Shown: positions 43,560 to 53,351, counted from the first letter of the stretch. The stretch: DNA of 55,078 bases from Mycobacterium neglectum (GCF_002591975.1 NZ_NVQE01000037.1:1-55078); one strand, 5' to 3'. Program-made: numbers and translations. Notes: generated from the sequence alone by a model not told the origin.

Positions 43560-45233
43560 CTAGTCTCGGGTGAGGCGACGGTGGGTCACCCTGTGCGGAC
43601 GTGCCGCGTCCACACCGAGCCGCTCCACCTTGTTCTCCTCATAGCCGGCGAAGTTGCCCTCGAACCAGAACCATTTGGCCTCGTGGTCGTCGTCGCCCTC
43701 CCACGCGAGGATGTGCGTGCAGGTGCGGTCGAGGAACCAGCGGTCGTGCGAAATCACCACCGCACAGCCCGGGAAGTTCTCCAGCGCGTTCTCCAGGGAC
43801 GACAACGTCTCCACGTCCAGGTCGTTGGTCGGCTCGTCGAGCAGGATCAGGTTGCCGCCCTCTTTGAGGGTGAGCGCCAGATTGAGCCGGTTGCGTTCAC
43901 CACCGGACAGCACGCCGGCCGGCTTCTGCTGATCCGGACCCTTGAACCCGAACGCCGAGACATAGGCCCTCGATGGGATCTCGTTCTGCCCGACCTCGAT
44001 GTAGTCCAGCTTGTCGGACACCACTTCCCATACCGTCTTCTTCGGGTCGATGCCCGCCCGGCTCTGGTCGACGTAGCTCAGCTTGACCGTCTCGCCGACC
44101 TTCACGGTGCCGCTGTCGGGCTGCTCGAGACCGACGATGGTCTTGAACAACGTGGTCTTACCCACACCGTTGGGTCCGATGACCCCGACTATCCCGTTGC
44201 GTGGCAGGGTGAAGGACAGGTCTTTGATGAGCGTGCGTCCCTCGAATCCCTTGTCGAGATGCTCGACCTCGACAACCACGCTGCCCAACCGCGGTCCCGT
44301 CGGGATCTGGATCTCCTCGAAGTCGAGCTTGCGCGTCTTTTCCGCCTCCGCGGCCATCTCTTCGTAGCGCCCAAGCCGGGCCTTGCTCTTGGCTTGGCGT
44401 GCCTTGGCACCGGACCGGACCCAGGCCAGTTCCTCCTGCAGTCGCTTCTGCAGCTTGGCGTCCTTGCGGCCCTGCACGGCGACGCGCTCGGCCTTCTTCT
44501 CCAGGTAGGTCGAGTAGTTGCCCTCGTACGGGTAGGCACGCCCCCGATCCAGCTCGAGAATCCACTCCGCGACGTTGTCCAGGAAGTAGCGGTCGTGCGT
44601 GACGGCCAGGATCGCGCCCTTGTACTCGGCGAGATGCTGTTCCAGCCACAACACGCTCTCGGCGTCGAGGTGGTTGGTCGGCTCGTCGAGCAGGAGCAGG
44701 TCGGGCTTGGACAGCAGCAGCTTGCACAGTGCGACGCGCCGCTTTTCACCACCGGACAGGTGGGTGACGGGCTCGTCGGCCGGCGGGCAGCGCAGGGCAT
44801 CCATCGCCTGTTCGAGCTGCGAATCGATGTCCCACGCATCGGCGGCGTCGAGCTGCTCCTGGAGCTGGCCCATCTCCTCCATCAGCTCATCGGAGTAGTC
44901 GGTGGCCATCAGCTCGGCGACCTCGTTGTAGCGGTTGAGCTTGCCCTTGATCGCCACGCCGTCCTCGACGTTCTCGCGGACCGTTTTGGTCTCGTCGAGC
45001 TGCGGCTCCTGCTGCAGAATGCCGACCGTCGCACCGGGTTGTAGCAGTGCGTCGCCGTTGTTGGCGGTGTCGAGACCGGCCATGATCCGCAAGACGCTCG
45101 ACTTACCAGCCCCGTTCGGGCCAACGACGCCGATCTTCGCGCCTGGAAGGAAGTTCAGACTGACGTCGTCAAGGATGACCTTGTCGCCGTGCGCCTTGCG
45201 GACCTTCCGCATCGAATAGATGAATTCGGCCAT
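43560..45233 (-). CDS. ettA: EttA, ABC-F energy-dependent translational throttle protein
   Basis: A 557-aa ABC-F protein with two ATPase domains and no membrane part. Domain 1 has GPNGAGKSS, LSGGEKRRVALC and LLLLDEPTNHLD; domain 2 has GPNGVGKTT, LSGGERNRLNLAL and LILLDEPTNDLD. The arm region in domain 1 and the linker rich in Lys/Arg (GAKARQAKSKARLGRYEEM) are typical of EttA. It binds the ribosomal E site and gates entry to elongation by energy state. ATG 45233 gives the canonical MAEFIYSMRKVRKAHGDKVI; the frame above is spurious. Confidence 0.97.
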   Translation of the reverse strand: MAEFIYSMRKVRKAHGDKVILDDVSLNFLPGAKIGVVGPNGAGKSSVLRIMAGLDTANNGDALLQPGATVGILQQEPQLDETKTVRENVEDGVAIKGKLNRYNEVAELMATDYSDELMEEMGQLQEQLDAADAWDIDSQLEQAMDALRCPPADEPVTHLSGGEKRRVALCKLLLSKPDLLLLDEPTNHLDAESVLWLEQHLAEYKGAILAVTHDRYFLDNVAEWILELDRGRAYPYEGNYSTYLEKKAERVAVQGRKDAKLQKRLQEELAWVRSGAKARQAKSKARLGRYEEMAAEAEKTRKLDFEEIQIPTGPRLGSVVVEVEHLDKGFEGRTLIKDLSFTLPRNGIVGVIGPNGVGKTTLFKTIVGLEQPDSGTVKVGETVKLSYVDQSRAGIDPKKTVWEVVSDKLDYIEVGQNEIPSRAYVSAFGFKGPDQQKPAGVLSGGERNRLNLALTLKEGGNLILLDEPTNDLDVETLSSLENALENFPGCAVVISHDRWFLDRTCTHILAWEGDDDHEAKWFWFEGNFAGYEENKVERLGVDAARPHRVTHRRLTRD

Positions 45234-45330
45234 GCCGTGGTGTTGCCTTCCCAAGATGGTTCAAGTCGTTTTCTCGCCGCCGACCATCCTAGGCGTGGCC
45301 CCACCGGCGGAGCCGACGGTGTGCCCGCGC

Positions 45331-45789
45331 CTACGCCGTCAGGGGCAGCGCCTCGCTGGATTCGTCCGCCCGGTCGTCATCGCTTGCCCTGGCGGCGTCG
45401 TCGCCGAGGTCGGCGGCCTGCTCGTCGGCCCGTTGCTTGCCCCGGTCGATTCGCGCGTTGCACCGAGCCAGATCAGGCCCGACAGCTGTCGCCCGTACCT
45501 CGACCGATGAGCGCCGATTGCCGTCACGATCCTCGTACTCGCTGGTGTAGATGTGGCCGACGACGATGACCGGGTCGCCCTTGACGAGGCCGGCACTCGC
45601 ACCGGCGACCGCCCGCCCCCAGCAGGTCACTGTGACGAACAACGAGTTACCCGGCTCCCATGTTCCTTCGGCGGATCGGCGGCGCGAATTGCTCGCGATG
45701 CGGAACCTGACCATCTCCTGCTCGCCGACCTGGCGGTGGATCGGATCGGTGACGATGTTGCCGACGATGTGAAACGGCGTCTCGAACAT
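45331..45789 (-). CDS. ssbB: Second single-stranded DNA-binding protein (SsbB)
   Basis: A 152-aa OB-fold protein starting MFETPFHIVGNIVTDPIHR. The SSB core includes RFRIASNSRRR, LFVTVTCWGRAVAGASAGL and VIVVGHIYTSEYEDRDG. The acidic C-terminus ends SSEALPLTA and lacks the usual DDDIPF tip, consistent with the actinobacterial paralog SsbB rather than the main SSB. ATG 45789 has AAAGGA upstream. Sited beside ettA as in M. tuberculosis Rv2478c. Confidence 0.93.
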   Translation of the reverse strand: MFETPFHIVGNIVTDPIHRQVGEQEMVRFRIASNSRRRSAEGTWEPGNSLFVTVTCWGRAVAGASAGLVKGDPVIVVGHIYTSEYEDRDGNRRSSVEVRATAVGPDLARCNARIDRGKQRADEQAADLGDDAARASDDDRADESSEALPLTA

Positions 45790-45935
45790 GATGTTTCCTT
45801 TCATTACTTGCGACGGCCGGCAGCCCGGCGCGTCGGTGACACCCAAATTGACCGTCTGACCGCCGACAGCCAGCCGTTCCGAAGCGCGTCGGGGGACGGA
45901 GGGTGTGGATGAATCCGCAATTGTGGACAGCGCCT
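45790..45935. other. Intergenic region between ssbB and the LuxC-like gene
   Basis: This 146-bp gap holds the ssbB leader and presumably its promoter on the minus strand. No clear hairpin or operator is seen. Confidence 0.4.
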
Positions 45936-47294
45936 TCAGCCGCGGACGAAGCCCTTGTTGCGCATCAGGAAGTCGGCCAAGAACCCGTCGTGCGGAATGT
46001 GCGCTGCACGCAACCACGTCGGGTGGCGACCGCTATAGACGTTGGACACAGTCGGGTCGTCGACGAGTTCGTCGATCAGGCGCTCGTCGTCGGTGACGGC
46101 GTTGATCACCAGGGAGCCGCGAAACGGTTCGAGGCCGTAGTCGCGGGACCACGGAGACACCCATACGCACGGAAACGGCAGTTCGGTGTTCAGCCTGGCC
46201 GAGTCCGGGGCGGCGAGTAGGTGTACCGCGGGACGCAGGGCGGCGGTCCCGTCACCGAGGTCGGCGACCACCTGATCGGCGCCGAGCAGAGCCGTTGCCC
46301 CGGCTGCCCGAGCACCGAGGAATCCCGCGATGGACTGCGCGGCGGCGGTGGACATCACCGGCAGCAGGGCCCGCTCGTCGGTGATCGGCAGCGGCTCAAG
46401 CGCCGAGAGTCGCTCGGCGATCGCCTCGGCCAGCGGCGCGGCATCACCCTCGAACAGCACCGCGGTGGTGTTGACGCAGGCCGTCCCGCCGAGCGCGCAG
46501 ATCGACTCGACGATCAGATCGAGATGGTCGCGCCAGTCCTGCTCGGCGGTGATCAGGATCTTCGCCCGCCCTGGACCGTTGACCCACACCGTCGGATCTC
46601 CTGCGTACTTGTCGACGACGTCCTGCCCGCCATAGACCATGGCGAGGTCCGCCGCACCGATGATCTCGTCGGCACCCGTGTAGTCGGTGGGAAGATAGGA
46701 CACGTCTTCGGCGCGAAAGCCGCTCTCGCGCATTGCCGCTATCAGTCGCTGACCAGTGAAGGGCTCACGCCGCGAGGGCCGCACGGCCACCCGGTAACCC
46801 AACGCGAGGGCCTGCGGCCACAGACCGTGCACCCCGGGCGCGTTTCCCGACGCGTGCACGGCGAACACCTCACCGCGTCGCGCCCACACCGCGCCGCCGT
46901 CGCGGATCTGCCGCCAGTCGCGCGCCGCTCCACTGGGCTGGGCCGGACGCACCGAATCGCACACGGAGGCAAGCTGTTCGGCCACGCTGCGCGCGCCTGC
47001 GCGCGTCACCGCGATAGGCAGTCCCGACACCCTGCTGGTCAATGCGACGTAGTGATCGAAGTCGAGCCCGGCGATCTCGTTCGACAGGAACATCTCCACA
47101 GCACGAGTCAGCGCGGCCTCGCGCTCAGCGACGGACAGGGGCCGCGCCTTCCGTTGCGCGCTGACGGTGCGGGCCACGTAGAGCGGAGGCACCACCGTCA
47201 TCTCCACCACCGGAGCGCCGGAGACGTCGGTGATCAATTCGCGCCTGCGGGTGCGGTATTCGCCGTCTGGCCCCATGGCATCGAGGACCGTCAC
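45936..47294 (-). CDS. LuxC-like acyl-CoA/acyl-enzyme reductase
   Basis: A 452-aa protein of the LuxC type in the aldehyde dehydrogenase superfamily. GEVFAVHASGNAPGVHGLWP is the N-terminal substrate/cofactor region and the catalytic cysteine lies in ALGGTACVNTTAVL. LuxC reduces a fatty acyl thioester to a free aldehyde with NADPH, receiving the acyl group from LuxE. Here the gene lies 2 bp after an adenylate-forming LuxE-like gene, so the pair could make fatty aldehydes. No luciferase gene is in the window. It is not present at this place in M. tuberculosis. Confidence 0.82.
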   Translation of the reverse strand: MTVLDAMGPDGEYRTRRRELITDVSGAPVVEMTVVPPLYVARTVSAQRKARPLSVAEREAALTRAVEMFLSNEIAGLDFDHYVALTSRVSGLPIAVTRAGARSVAEQLASVCDSVRPAQPSGAARDWRQIRDGGAVWARRGEVFAVHASGNAPGVHGLWPQALALGYRVAVRPSRREPFTGQRLIAAMRESGFRAEDVSYLPTDYTGADEIIGAADLAMVYGGQDVVDKYAGDPTVWVNGPGRAKILITAEQDWRDHLDLIVESICALGGTACVNTTAVLFEGDAAPLAEAIAERLSALEPLPITDERALLPVMSTAAAQSIAGFLGARAAGATALLGADQVVADLGDGTAALRPAVHLLAAPDSARLNTELPFPCVWVSPWSRDYGLEPFRGSLVINAVTDDERLIDELVDDPTVSNVYSGRHPTWLRAAHIPHDGFLADFLMRNKGFVRG

Positions 47295-47296
47295 GG

Positions 47297-48391
47297 TCAG
47301 TACACGCCCTCGATCACCGCTTCGCCGTCGAAGGTGGCCACGGGCGCGACCTCGCCGACCGAATCCCCTAGCTGGCCGGGCAATCCGGGCACACGAATCG
47401 CGCTGTCGCGTTCGAGGTTGTTCGGGATGAACATGCCCTTGCTGATGTGGTTCATCACCACCTGACCGCGCTCACCGTGCGCGACGCGCTCGCCGGTGTC
47501 GGGGTCGACGACCCAGAACACGACGTACGGAGAGCGGGGATGGAACACGAACTCGCCGTCTTGCGTCGCGCGGGTCATCAGCTGCGACAGGATCATCGTG
47601 CTGCCGAACGCCACCGTGATCGTCGTCTGGCCGAAGATGTCTCGCAACAGCTCAAGCGTGTCGACGTCGATATGTGCTCCGCTGAGCAGGACGTACCGGA
47701 TGCGCTGATTGACCAGATCGACGAGGCGATCGTCGCGTGCGATGGCGTCGAACAGCGGAGGCGAGGTGTGCAGATTGGCGACGTTCTGGGTCTGCAGGAT
47801 GAACTGTGCCTGTTCGAGCACGTGATCGACGTATCTCGACACCTCGGCCGCGGCCCCTCGCGCGGTGAGCTTCTTCACCCAGCGCGGGTCCAGGTCGACG
47901 CCGTGAAACGCCGACCCCAGTCGGCGCGAGACCTCCCGTGAGAAGTAGCCGACGCCATGTGGCCCGCTTGGCATGAGGCACACCAGCCCACTGCCGCGGA
48001 CGAAGCCGCCCATCGCGAAATCCTCGACCTGCCAACGGGTCACCTGCTCGACCCAGTCGGGCAGCTGAGCGGTTCGCTTCGGCGACCCGGTGGTTCCGCC
48101 CGACTCGAAGATCAACGGAATCGGGACCGGTGTGCCATAACCCCGCGGGATCAGGTCCTCGACCGGTGCATCGCGCAGCTCACCGAGCAGGTTCGGGAAG
48201 CGGCGGAGGTCGTCGAAGGTGTGGATATCGGTCAGCGGGTCGAAGTCCAGGTTTTTCGCCGCCCGCAACCAGAATGCGCACCCGGTGTCCTCGCCGAAGT
48301 GCCATGCGACCGCCGAGCGCAGGAATGCGACGGGATCGTCGACGGGTTGACCTCGCGGAACGTCCAGCAACGAGTAGTCGACTTCGGCCAC
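47297..48391 (-). CDS. LuxE/CapK-like adenylate-forming acyl-protein synthetase
   Basis: A 364-aa adenylate-forming protein of the LuxE/phenylacetate-CoA ligase-like type. The ATP-binding loop is FESGGTTGSPKR, with NLHTSPPLFDAI, YVLLSGAHI and a late GERGQVVMNHISKGMFIPNN block. It would activate a carboxylate, probably a fatty or aryl acid, as an adenylate. GTG 48391 begins MAEVDYSLLDVP and follows GGATTGGGG; the open frame continues upstream without support. It is directly coupled to the LuxC-like reductase. Confidence 0.82.
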   Translation of the reverse strand: MAEVDYSLLDVPRGQPVDDPVAFLRSAVAWHFGEDTGCAFWLRAAKNLDFDPLTDIHTFDDLRRFPNLLGELRDAPVEDLIPRGYGTPVPIPLIFESGGTTGSPKRTAQLPDWVEQVTRWQVEDFAMGGFVRGSGLVCLMPSGPHGVGYFSREVSRRLGSAFHGVDLDPRWVKKLTARGAAAEVSRYVDHVLEQAQFILQTQNVANLHTSPPLFDAIARDDRLVDLVNQRIRYVLLSGAHIDVDTLELLRDIFGQTTITVAFGSTMILSQLMTRATQDGEFVFHPRSPYVVFWVVDPDTGERVAHGERGQVVMNHISKGMFIPNNLERDSAIRVPGLPGQLGDSVGEVAPVATFDGEAVIEGVY

Positions 48392-48518
48392 GACCCCAAT
48401 CCTGTCACCGTTCAGTCGCCACCGATGGCAGGTATCTCGCGAAAATGCATGCGTTAACTTCCCATTCGACAGGCGTTTACCGCTCGACGCGGCGGGCTCC
48501 CCCGTAAGTTGAAACGCC

Positions 48519-48917
48519 ATGAGCGAGGACCTTGAGCTGGTGGTGTTCGGCGCCCACCTACGAGGCGGGCCGTTGGCACACCAACTCACGGATTTGGATG
48601 CGAGGTGGGTAGGCGAAATCACAACGGCGCCGCGGTATCGGATGTGCGTACTGCCGACCGACCCTCCCAAACCGGCGGTCTCTCGCGTGCCCGAGGGCGA
48701 GCCGGGCGCCTCGCTCATGGGTCACGTATGGCTGCTCTCGCCGAGTGCGCTGGGCTTGTTCCTGGCGGCGTTGCCCGCGCCGATGCAGCTCGGCAAGGTC
48801 GAGTTCGACGACGGCACATGGCGAATTGGATTCAGTTGCGACGCCGCCGCGACCACCGGACCCGATATCAGCAGCTACGGCAGCTGGCCTGCGGCGATTG
48901 CGGCGCACGCGGTCTAG
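48519..48917 (+). CDS. Stand-alone allophanate hydrolase C-terminal domain protein
   Basis: A 132-aa protein that reads like the C-terminal domain of allophanate hydrolase: LVVFGAHLRGGPLAHQLTDLDARWVGEITTAPRYRM, then LPTDPPKPAVSRVPEG, then a cyclotransferase-like region ending in DISSYGSWPAAIAAH. In full-length enzymes this domain follows the amidase domain and is linked to release of ammonia and carbon dioxide from N-carboxycarbamate. No amidase or urea carboxylase gene is in the window, so this is a free-standing version. ATG 48519 diverges from the LuxE-like gene. Confidence 0.8.
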   Translation: MSEDLELVVFGAHLRGGPLAHQLTDLDARWVGEITTAPRYRMCVLPTDPPKPAVSRVPEGEPGASLMGHVWLLSPSALGLFLAALPAPMQLGKVEFDDGTWRIGFSCDAAATTGPDISSYGSWPAAIAAHAV

Positions 48918-48955
48918 CAACCGATCGGTGTCAGCGAGCCTTCCGGCCACCGAAG

Positions 48956-50962
48956 TTACTGCGACTGATCCTCACGGCGGGCGAGTTCGGCCAGCATCCG
49001 GTTGTAGGCGGCCAGGTCTGCTTCGTCGTCGCGGTCGGCGGCGCGATCGAGCCGCTTGGCGGTGCGCTCGTCGCTACGTCGCCACTGGATCAGCAGCGCG
49101 ATCATGACGATAACGAGCGGTAACTCCCCTGCCGCCCAGGCGATTCCACCGCCAAGGCGCTGGTCACCAAGCAGGTCGGTATGCCAGTAGAGCTGCAACG
49201 ATTTGTAGAACGGCTCCCCAAGGACGGTGTTGGTGCTCATCAACACGACTCCGAAGAACGCGTGGAACGGCAGCGAGGCGAACACCATTGCGACCTTGCC
49301 CAGCGGTGGAATCGGGCGCGGTGTCGGGTCGACGCCGATCACGACCCAATAGAACAGGTAGCCGGTCAGCAAAAAGTGGAGATTCATCGCGAGGTGGGCT
49401 GGGTGGCTGTCCACCGCTGCGTCGAAGATCCCGCCGAAGTACAGCCCATAGAACCCGGCGACGAACAGGATGGTCGCCACGAACGGATTGGTGAGCACGC
49501 GCGACGCCCGGGAGTGCAGGGCAGCGAGCAGCCACTCCCGCGGACCGGGAGGATCGTTGCGACCCGCGGCCGGCAACGCCCTCAATGCAAGCGTGACCGG
49601 AGCGCCGAGCACGAGCAGGATGGGCGCGAGCATCGACAACAGCATGTGCGCAGCCATGTGCATGCTGAACATGGCCGGCATGTAGCGACCGACACCTGAC
49701 GATGTCGCCAACAGCAGGACCAGACATCCCAGGAGCCACGCCGCGGTCCGGCCGACCGGCCATGCATCGCCGCGGCGTCGCAGCCTGACGATGGCGGCCA
49801 CATACACGATCGCGAACACGATTGCGGCCGTGCCGAATACCAAGTCAAAGCGCCAGTCGAACATGATGCGGGCCAGCGTGGGGGGCCCCGCGAGGTCGTA
49901 GCCGATCTCGATCGCCGGGATCGAGGGATTGAAGATGGGGGGCACGGGCGGAGGTGTCCGGCCCAACGCAACGGCGACACCGAACGTCAGCCCGAATACC
50001 ACGGCTTCGACGAGCGCCAACCTGATCAGTGGGCCGCGCGCCGCCGGGTCCGACTCCAGAGCGGCGATGCCGCGGCGTCGTTGCAGCCAGCCGATCGCGC
50101 CGAGCACGCACAGCGCGGTCATCTTGGCCAGGAGCAGCCAGCCGTAGGTGGTGTCGAACAAGTCCGCTGGCTGCACGCGGACCAAGGCGTTGACCACACC
50201 GCTGAGGGCCATGGCCACGAAGCACCACAAGGCGACCACCGAGAACCGACGCGCGGCCAGCGCGGCATGCTCGCCGCCACGCAGGGCGTGAACCAGCAAC
50301 GCCAACAGACCACCGGCCCACAGCGCGCCGGCCAGCAAGTGGATGAGCAGGCTGTTGGTGGCCAGATCGTGCGAACCGCCCGACGACGAATGACCGGTCA
50401 GTGCGAGCGGCAGCAGGGTCGTCAGTGACCCGGCGAACAGCAGCGGCGTTGGCGACCAGCGCAGCACCGGGATGCTGGCGATTGTCACGGCGGCGGCGAT
50501 GAATGCGGTCCACCGCCACGCGCCGGCGATCTCGACCAGGCTCGCCACCGACCAGATCGCGGACGGGTCCAGGCGCGAGGACAGCGGCTGGCCGGTCACG
50601 TCGGAGACGGTGAGCGGAACCAGCAGTGCGGCGCACACGGTCCACACTCCAGAGGCGACGGTGCCCAGTCGCAGCGCGCGGTAGCCGCCGACGTCGAGAA
50701 CTCCGGTGGCCTGCGGTGGTACCAGGAACGCGGACATGAGGAACGACCCGACCGCGACGACGGCGGCGATCTCTCCCGCCGCCCGCACAAACGGCAGGCC
50801 ATAGGTGGTCACCGGGCCGGGATCGGGCAGCCCCGTCGCCGTCAACGCGTCCGCGAGCGACAACGCGGCCAGCCCCGCTGCGGTTGCCCCAGCCAGCACA
50901 GCGACCCCGACGAGCACCGGCCACACCGCGCTGCTGCGCACGCTGGAAGCGACCGTCGTCAT
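48956..50962 (-). CDS. CopD/CtaG fusion membrane protein (cytochrome oxidase assembly/copper type)
   Basis: A 668-aa polytopic membrane protein with about 14-16 helices. The N-terminal half is CopD-like (FVRAAGEIAAVVAVGSFLMSAF to LIHLLAGALWAGGLLALLV, with a heme/copper-type His). The C-terminal half is CtaG_Cox11-like (MFSMHMAAHMLLSMLAPILLVLGAPVTLALR, HLAMNLHFLLTGYLFYWVVIGVD, SLPFHAFFGVVLMS), rich in His and Met. The same fusion is found in mycobacteria (Rv0102 type), where it is tied to copper handling and cytochrome oxidase. ATG 50962 is used. It is not part of the plsB-plsC unit. Confidence 0.9.
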   Translation of the reverse strand: MTTVASSVRSSAVWPVLVGVAVLAGATAAGLAALSLADALTATGLPDPGPVTTYGLPFVRAAGEIAAVVAVGSFLMSAFLVPPQATGVLDVGGYRALRLGTVASGVWTVCAALLVPLTVSDVTGQPLSSRLDPSAIWSVASLVEIAGAWRWTAFIAAAVTIASIPVLRWSPTPLLFAGSLTTLLPLALTGHSSSGGSHDLATNSLLIHLLAGALWAGGLLALLVHALRGGEHAALAARRFSVVALWCFVAMALSGVVNALVRVQPADLFDTTYGWLLLAKMTALCVLGAIGWLQRRRGIAALESDPAARGPLIRLALVEAVVFGLTFGVAVALGRTPPPVPPIFNPSIPAIEIGYDLAGPPTLARIMFDWRFDLVFGTAAIVFAIVYVAAIVRLRRRGDAWPVGRTAAWLLGCLVLLLATSSGVGRYMPAMFSMHMAAHMLLSMLAPILLVLGAPVTLALRALPAAGRNDPPGPREWLLAALHSRASRVLTNPFVATILFVAGFYGLYFGGIFDAAVDSHPAHLAMNLHFLLTGYLFYWVVIGVDPTPRPIPPLGKVAMVFASLPFHAFFGVVLMSTNTVLGEPFYKSLQLYWHTDLLGDQRLGGGIAWAAGELPLVIVMIALLIQWRRSDERTAKRLDRAADRDDEADLAAYNRMLAELARREDQSQ

Positions 50963-51008
50963 GCGTTCAGCGTATGGCGTGGCGCTGCGTAGGCCCGCGG
51001 GGCCGGTT

Positions 51009-53351
51009 CTACACCGATTCGCTGCGGAGGTCGCGGCGCGCCACCTCGCGCAGATAGAACTGCTCGCGCGAGAACTGCTCGACCTTCTCCATGTCCCGCA
51101 GAATTCCACGGAGCTCGTCGCGGAAGCCGGTGCGTCGATCGTCGAGATCGGCCGCCGGCGTCAACAGATTCTGGTCTGCGACCACCTGGCGCGCCGTGGC
51201 GAACAACAGCGCGGACACCGACTCATTGCTGCTCACACGGTGCTGCGCGCTGTATTGATTTCCAACGCCCAAGGCCCGTTTCGTCAGTTCTTTCTCGTCG
51301 ATTTCGGCGGGCGCGTCGCGCAGTACGTCCGCGACGATCTCATAGGCCTCGAAGAAGGGCCGCAACATGGCACCGGCGATCAGCGGACGCTTCGCACGCA
51401 GCAGCCCGTCGACGTCACCCGATGCGACGTGCGATTCCCAATCCTCGTGCTGCCATGACATCTCCTCGGCCACGTGCTCGCGGAACGCGGCGGAGTCGGC
51501 GAAATAGAAATCGAATTTCAGCAGATCCCGCAGTCGCATCGCCTGACGCCAGAACGCTTCCAACCGATCGTTCTCGGCACGCCCCGAATAGGCGAGAGCC
51601 AACTCGATGATCGACGTCTCGAGGAACGCGTCGATGAGCGTGTTGCGGTAGAACGCCGCCTCATGCTCATCCTCAGGGGCGATCCGCCAGACCGGCTCTC
51701 GGCCACCGTCGACACACGTGACCGGATGACGGTTGGACAGGGCGTCCAGCGCAGCGCGAACCCCGTCTGTCGTGCGCAGTCGTAGCGCGCTGTTGGTCAT
51801 CGGAGTCTGTTTGCGCTCCAGATAATCCAGCGAGTCCTGCAGGGTGTGGTGCAGCTGATCCAGGGTCAGGGCAACCCCGCGGGTGGTCAACAGCAACGCC
51901 GAGACCAGTGCGGTCGCGTTGACCGGTGTGGCCCGCAGGATCCGCCAGGCGACCTCGAAGGCCATCTTCTGCATCGCAAGGCGTTTCGCGGCGTCGTCGG
52001 AGGCCATCGGACCGTGCGGGGCGCCCAGGTATTCACGCATCGACACCGCTTCGGGGAAGCGGACGTAGATCTTGCCGTAGTTGCGCTCCCCCTGGGCCTT
52101 GATGAAGTTGTACAACCAGGACAGGCCCTCGGGCGTCTTCTCGCCGCCCTGCGCGTACGCGGCATACTCGGCGGTTTCGTGCAATTGGTCGAAACTGATC
52201 GACACCGGCTGCAGCAGAATGTCATCGCTGCGACCGTCGAGATACGCGTCGGCGACGTAGGCGAGCAGACCGAGCTTGGGCGGCAACATCTTTCCGGTCC
52301 GTGAGCGAGTGCCCTCGATCGACCAGCTGAGGTTGAATCGCTTCTCCACGATGTAGCCGACGAACTGCCGCAACACGTACTTGTACAGCGGGTCGTCGAG
52401 CTTTCGGCGCAGGAAGATCACGCCGGAGTGGCGCATCAGCGGACCCATGAAACCGAACGACAGGTTGATGCCTGCGAACGTGTGAACCGGAGGTAATCGG
52501 TTCTCCTGCATCGCCACCGGCACGATCACACCGTCCAGATAGGACCTGTGCGAGAACAGCAGCACCGCCGGATGGTTCTCCAGGCTCGCGCGCATCGCCT
52601 CGACCTGGGCGCGGTCGTAGTCGACATTGGGATCGAAACCGCGGCTGAATATTGCGCGGCCCAGCGACGGGATCAGATCGACCGAGAATCGGCTCCACCC
52701 GGTGGAGAGTTCGTCGAGCATCTCTCCCGCCTTATCGACGTCCGCGCCCGGGATCTGTTCCAGGCCTTCGCGAAAACGCGCCGAGGCCAGGATTTCGGGC
52801 TTCATCAGTCGCGGAGACTTGTACTCCGGTCCGAGCAGGCTCAGCTCGACCCGTTCGATCGCCAGTGCCGCGCGGCGCATGACGAATCGCGCGAACTCAC
52901 GCGAGTTCTCGGCCACTGTCGTATCGGCCCACTGCTGGCGAAGTTCCGAAACCTTCGCAGGCTCACCGGCGACCACCCGCGCGCGAGATGGATCCTTGCG
53001 CAGAATGCGGCGTTGCAGAAGGTCCGGCGGCCGGTAGGTGTCGCGACCCGACAGCAGCGACACCACCTTCGAGCGTGTCGGCAGTCCGCCCGGAACCCAG
53101 AACACCCGCACCGGCACGACGGACCGATCCTCGTCGGCCTCCAACTCGGCCACCAGTTGCGCAAGTACGCCCGGCGGCGGATCGTCGGCGGGCAGCCGCA
53201 ACACGTCGACCTTGGAGTCGGGATATTCGCGGCGCTGCTGTTCCAGCCAGTCGTCGAGCAGTTCCACTTCGGCGGGTGAGGACACCGAAGCCAGCACGAG
53301 CGCGTCGTCGGTGGTGGTGAATGGTTCGAATCGGTCGGCGGGGACTTTCAC
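51009..53351 (-). CDS. plsB: Glycerol-3-phosphate acyltransferase PlsB
   Basis: A 780-aa PlsB-type acyltransferase, near the 789 aa of M. tuberculosis PlsB2. The acyltransferase motifs are LFSHRSYLDG (HxxxxD), GAINL..FGFMGPLMRHSG, SIEGTRSRTGK and LQPVSISFDQL. It adds the first acyl chain to glycerol 3-phosphate. GTG 53351 overlaps the plsC stop by 4 bp (GTGA), so PlsB and PlsC are made together and act in sequence. Assignment is secure. Confidence 0.95.
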   Translation of the reverse strand: MKVPADRFEPFTTTDDALVLASVSSPAEVELLDDWLEQQRREYPDSKVDVLRLPADDPPPGVLAQLVAELEADEDRSVVPVRVFWVPGGLPTRSKVVSLLSGRDTYRPPDLLQRRILRKDPSRARVVAGEPAKVSELRQQWADTTVAENSREFARFVMRRAALAIERVELSLLGPEYKSPRLMKPEILASARFREGLEQIPGADVDKAGEMLDELSTGWSRFSVDLIPSLGRAIFSRGFDPNVDYDRAQVEAMRASLENHPAVLLFSHRSYLDGVIVPVAMQENRLPPVHTFAGINLSFGFMGPLMRHSGVIFLRRKLDDPLYKYVLRQFVGYIVEKRFNLSWSIEGTRSRTGKMLPPKLGLLAYVADAYLDGRSDDILLQPVSISFDQLHETAEYAAYAQGGEKTPEGLSWLYNFIKAQGERNYGKIYVRFPEAVSMREYLGAPHGPMASDDAAKRLAMQKMAFEVAWRILRATPVNATALVSALLLTTRGVALTLDQLHHTLQDSLDYLERKQTPMTNSALRLRTTDGVRAALDALSNRHPVTCVDGGREPVWRIAPEDEHEAAFYRNTLIDAFLETSIIELALAYSGRAENDRLEAFWRQAMRLRDLLKFDFYFADSAAFREHVAEEMSWQHEDWESHVASGDVDGLLRAKRPLIAGAMLRPFFEAYEIVADVLRDAPAEIDEKELTKRALGVGNQYSAQHRVSSNESVSALLFATARQVVADQNLLTPAADLDDRRTGFRDELRGILRDMEKVEQFSREQFYLREVARRDLRSESV

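Noticed and set aside
43095..45044. 649-codon plus-strand frame opposite gdh and ettA
   Set aside because: It crosses two unrelated genes on the other strand and the gap between them. The translation is Arg/Leu/Val-rich with no motif.
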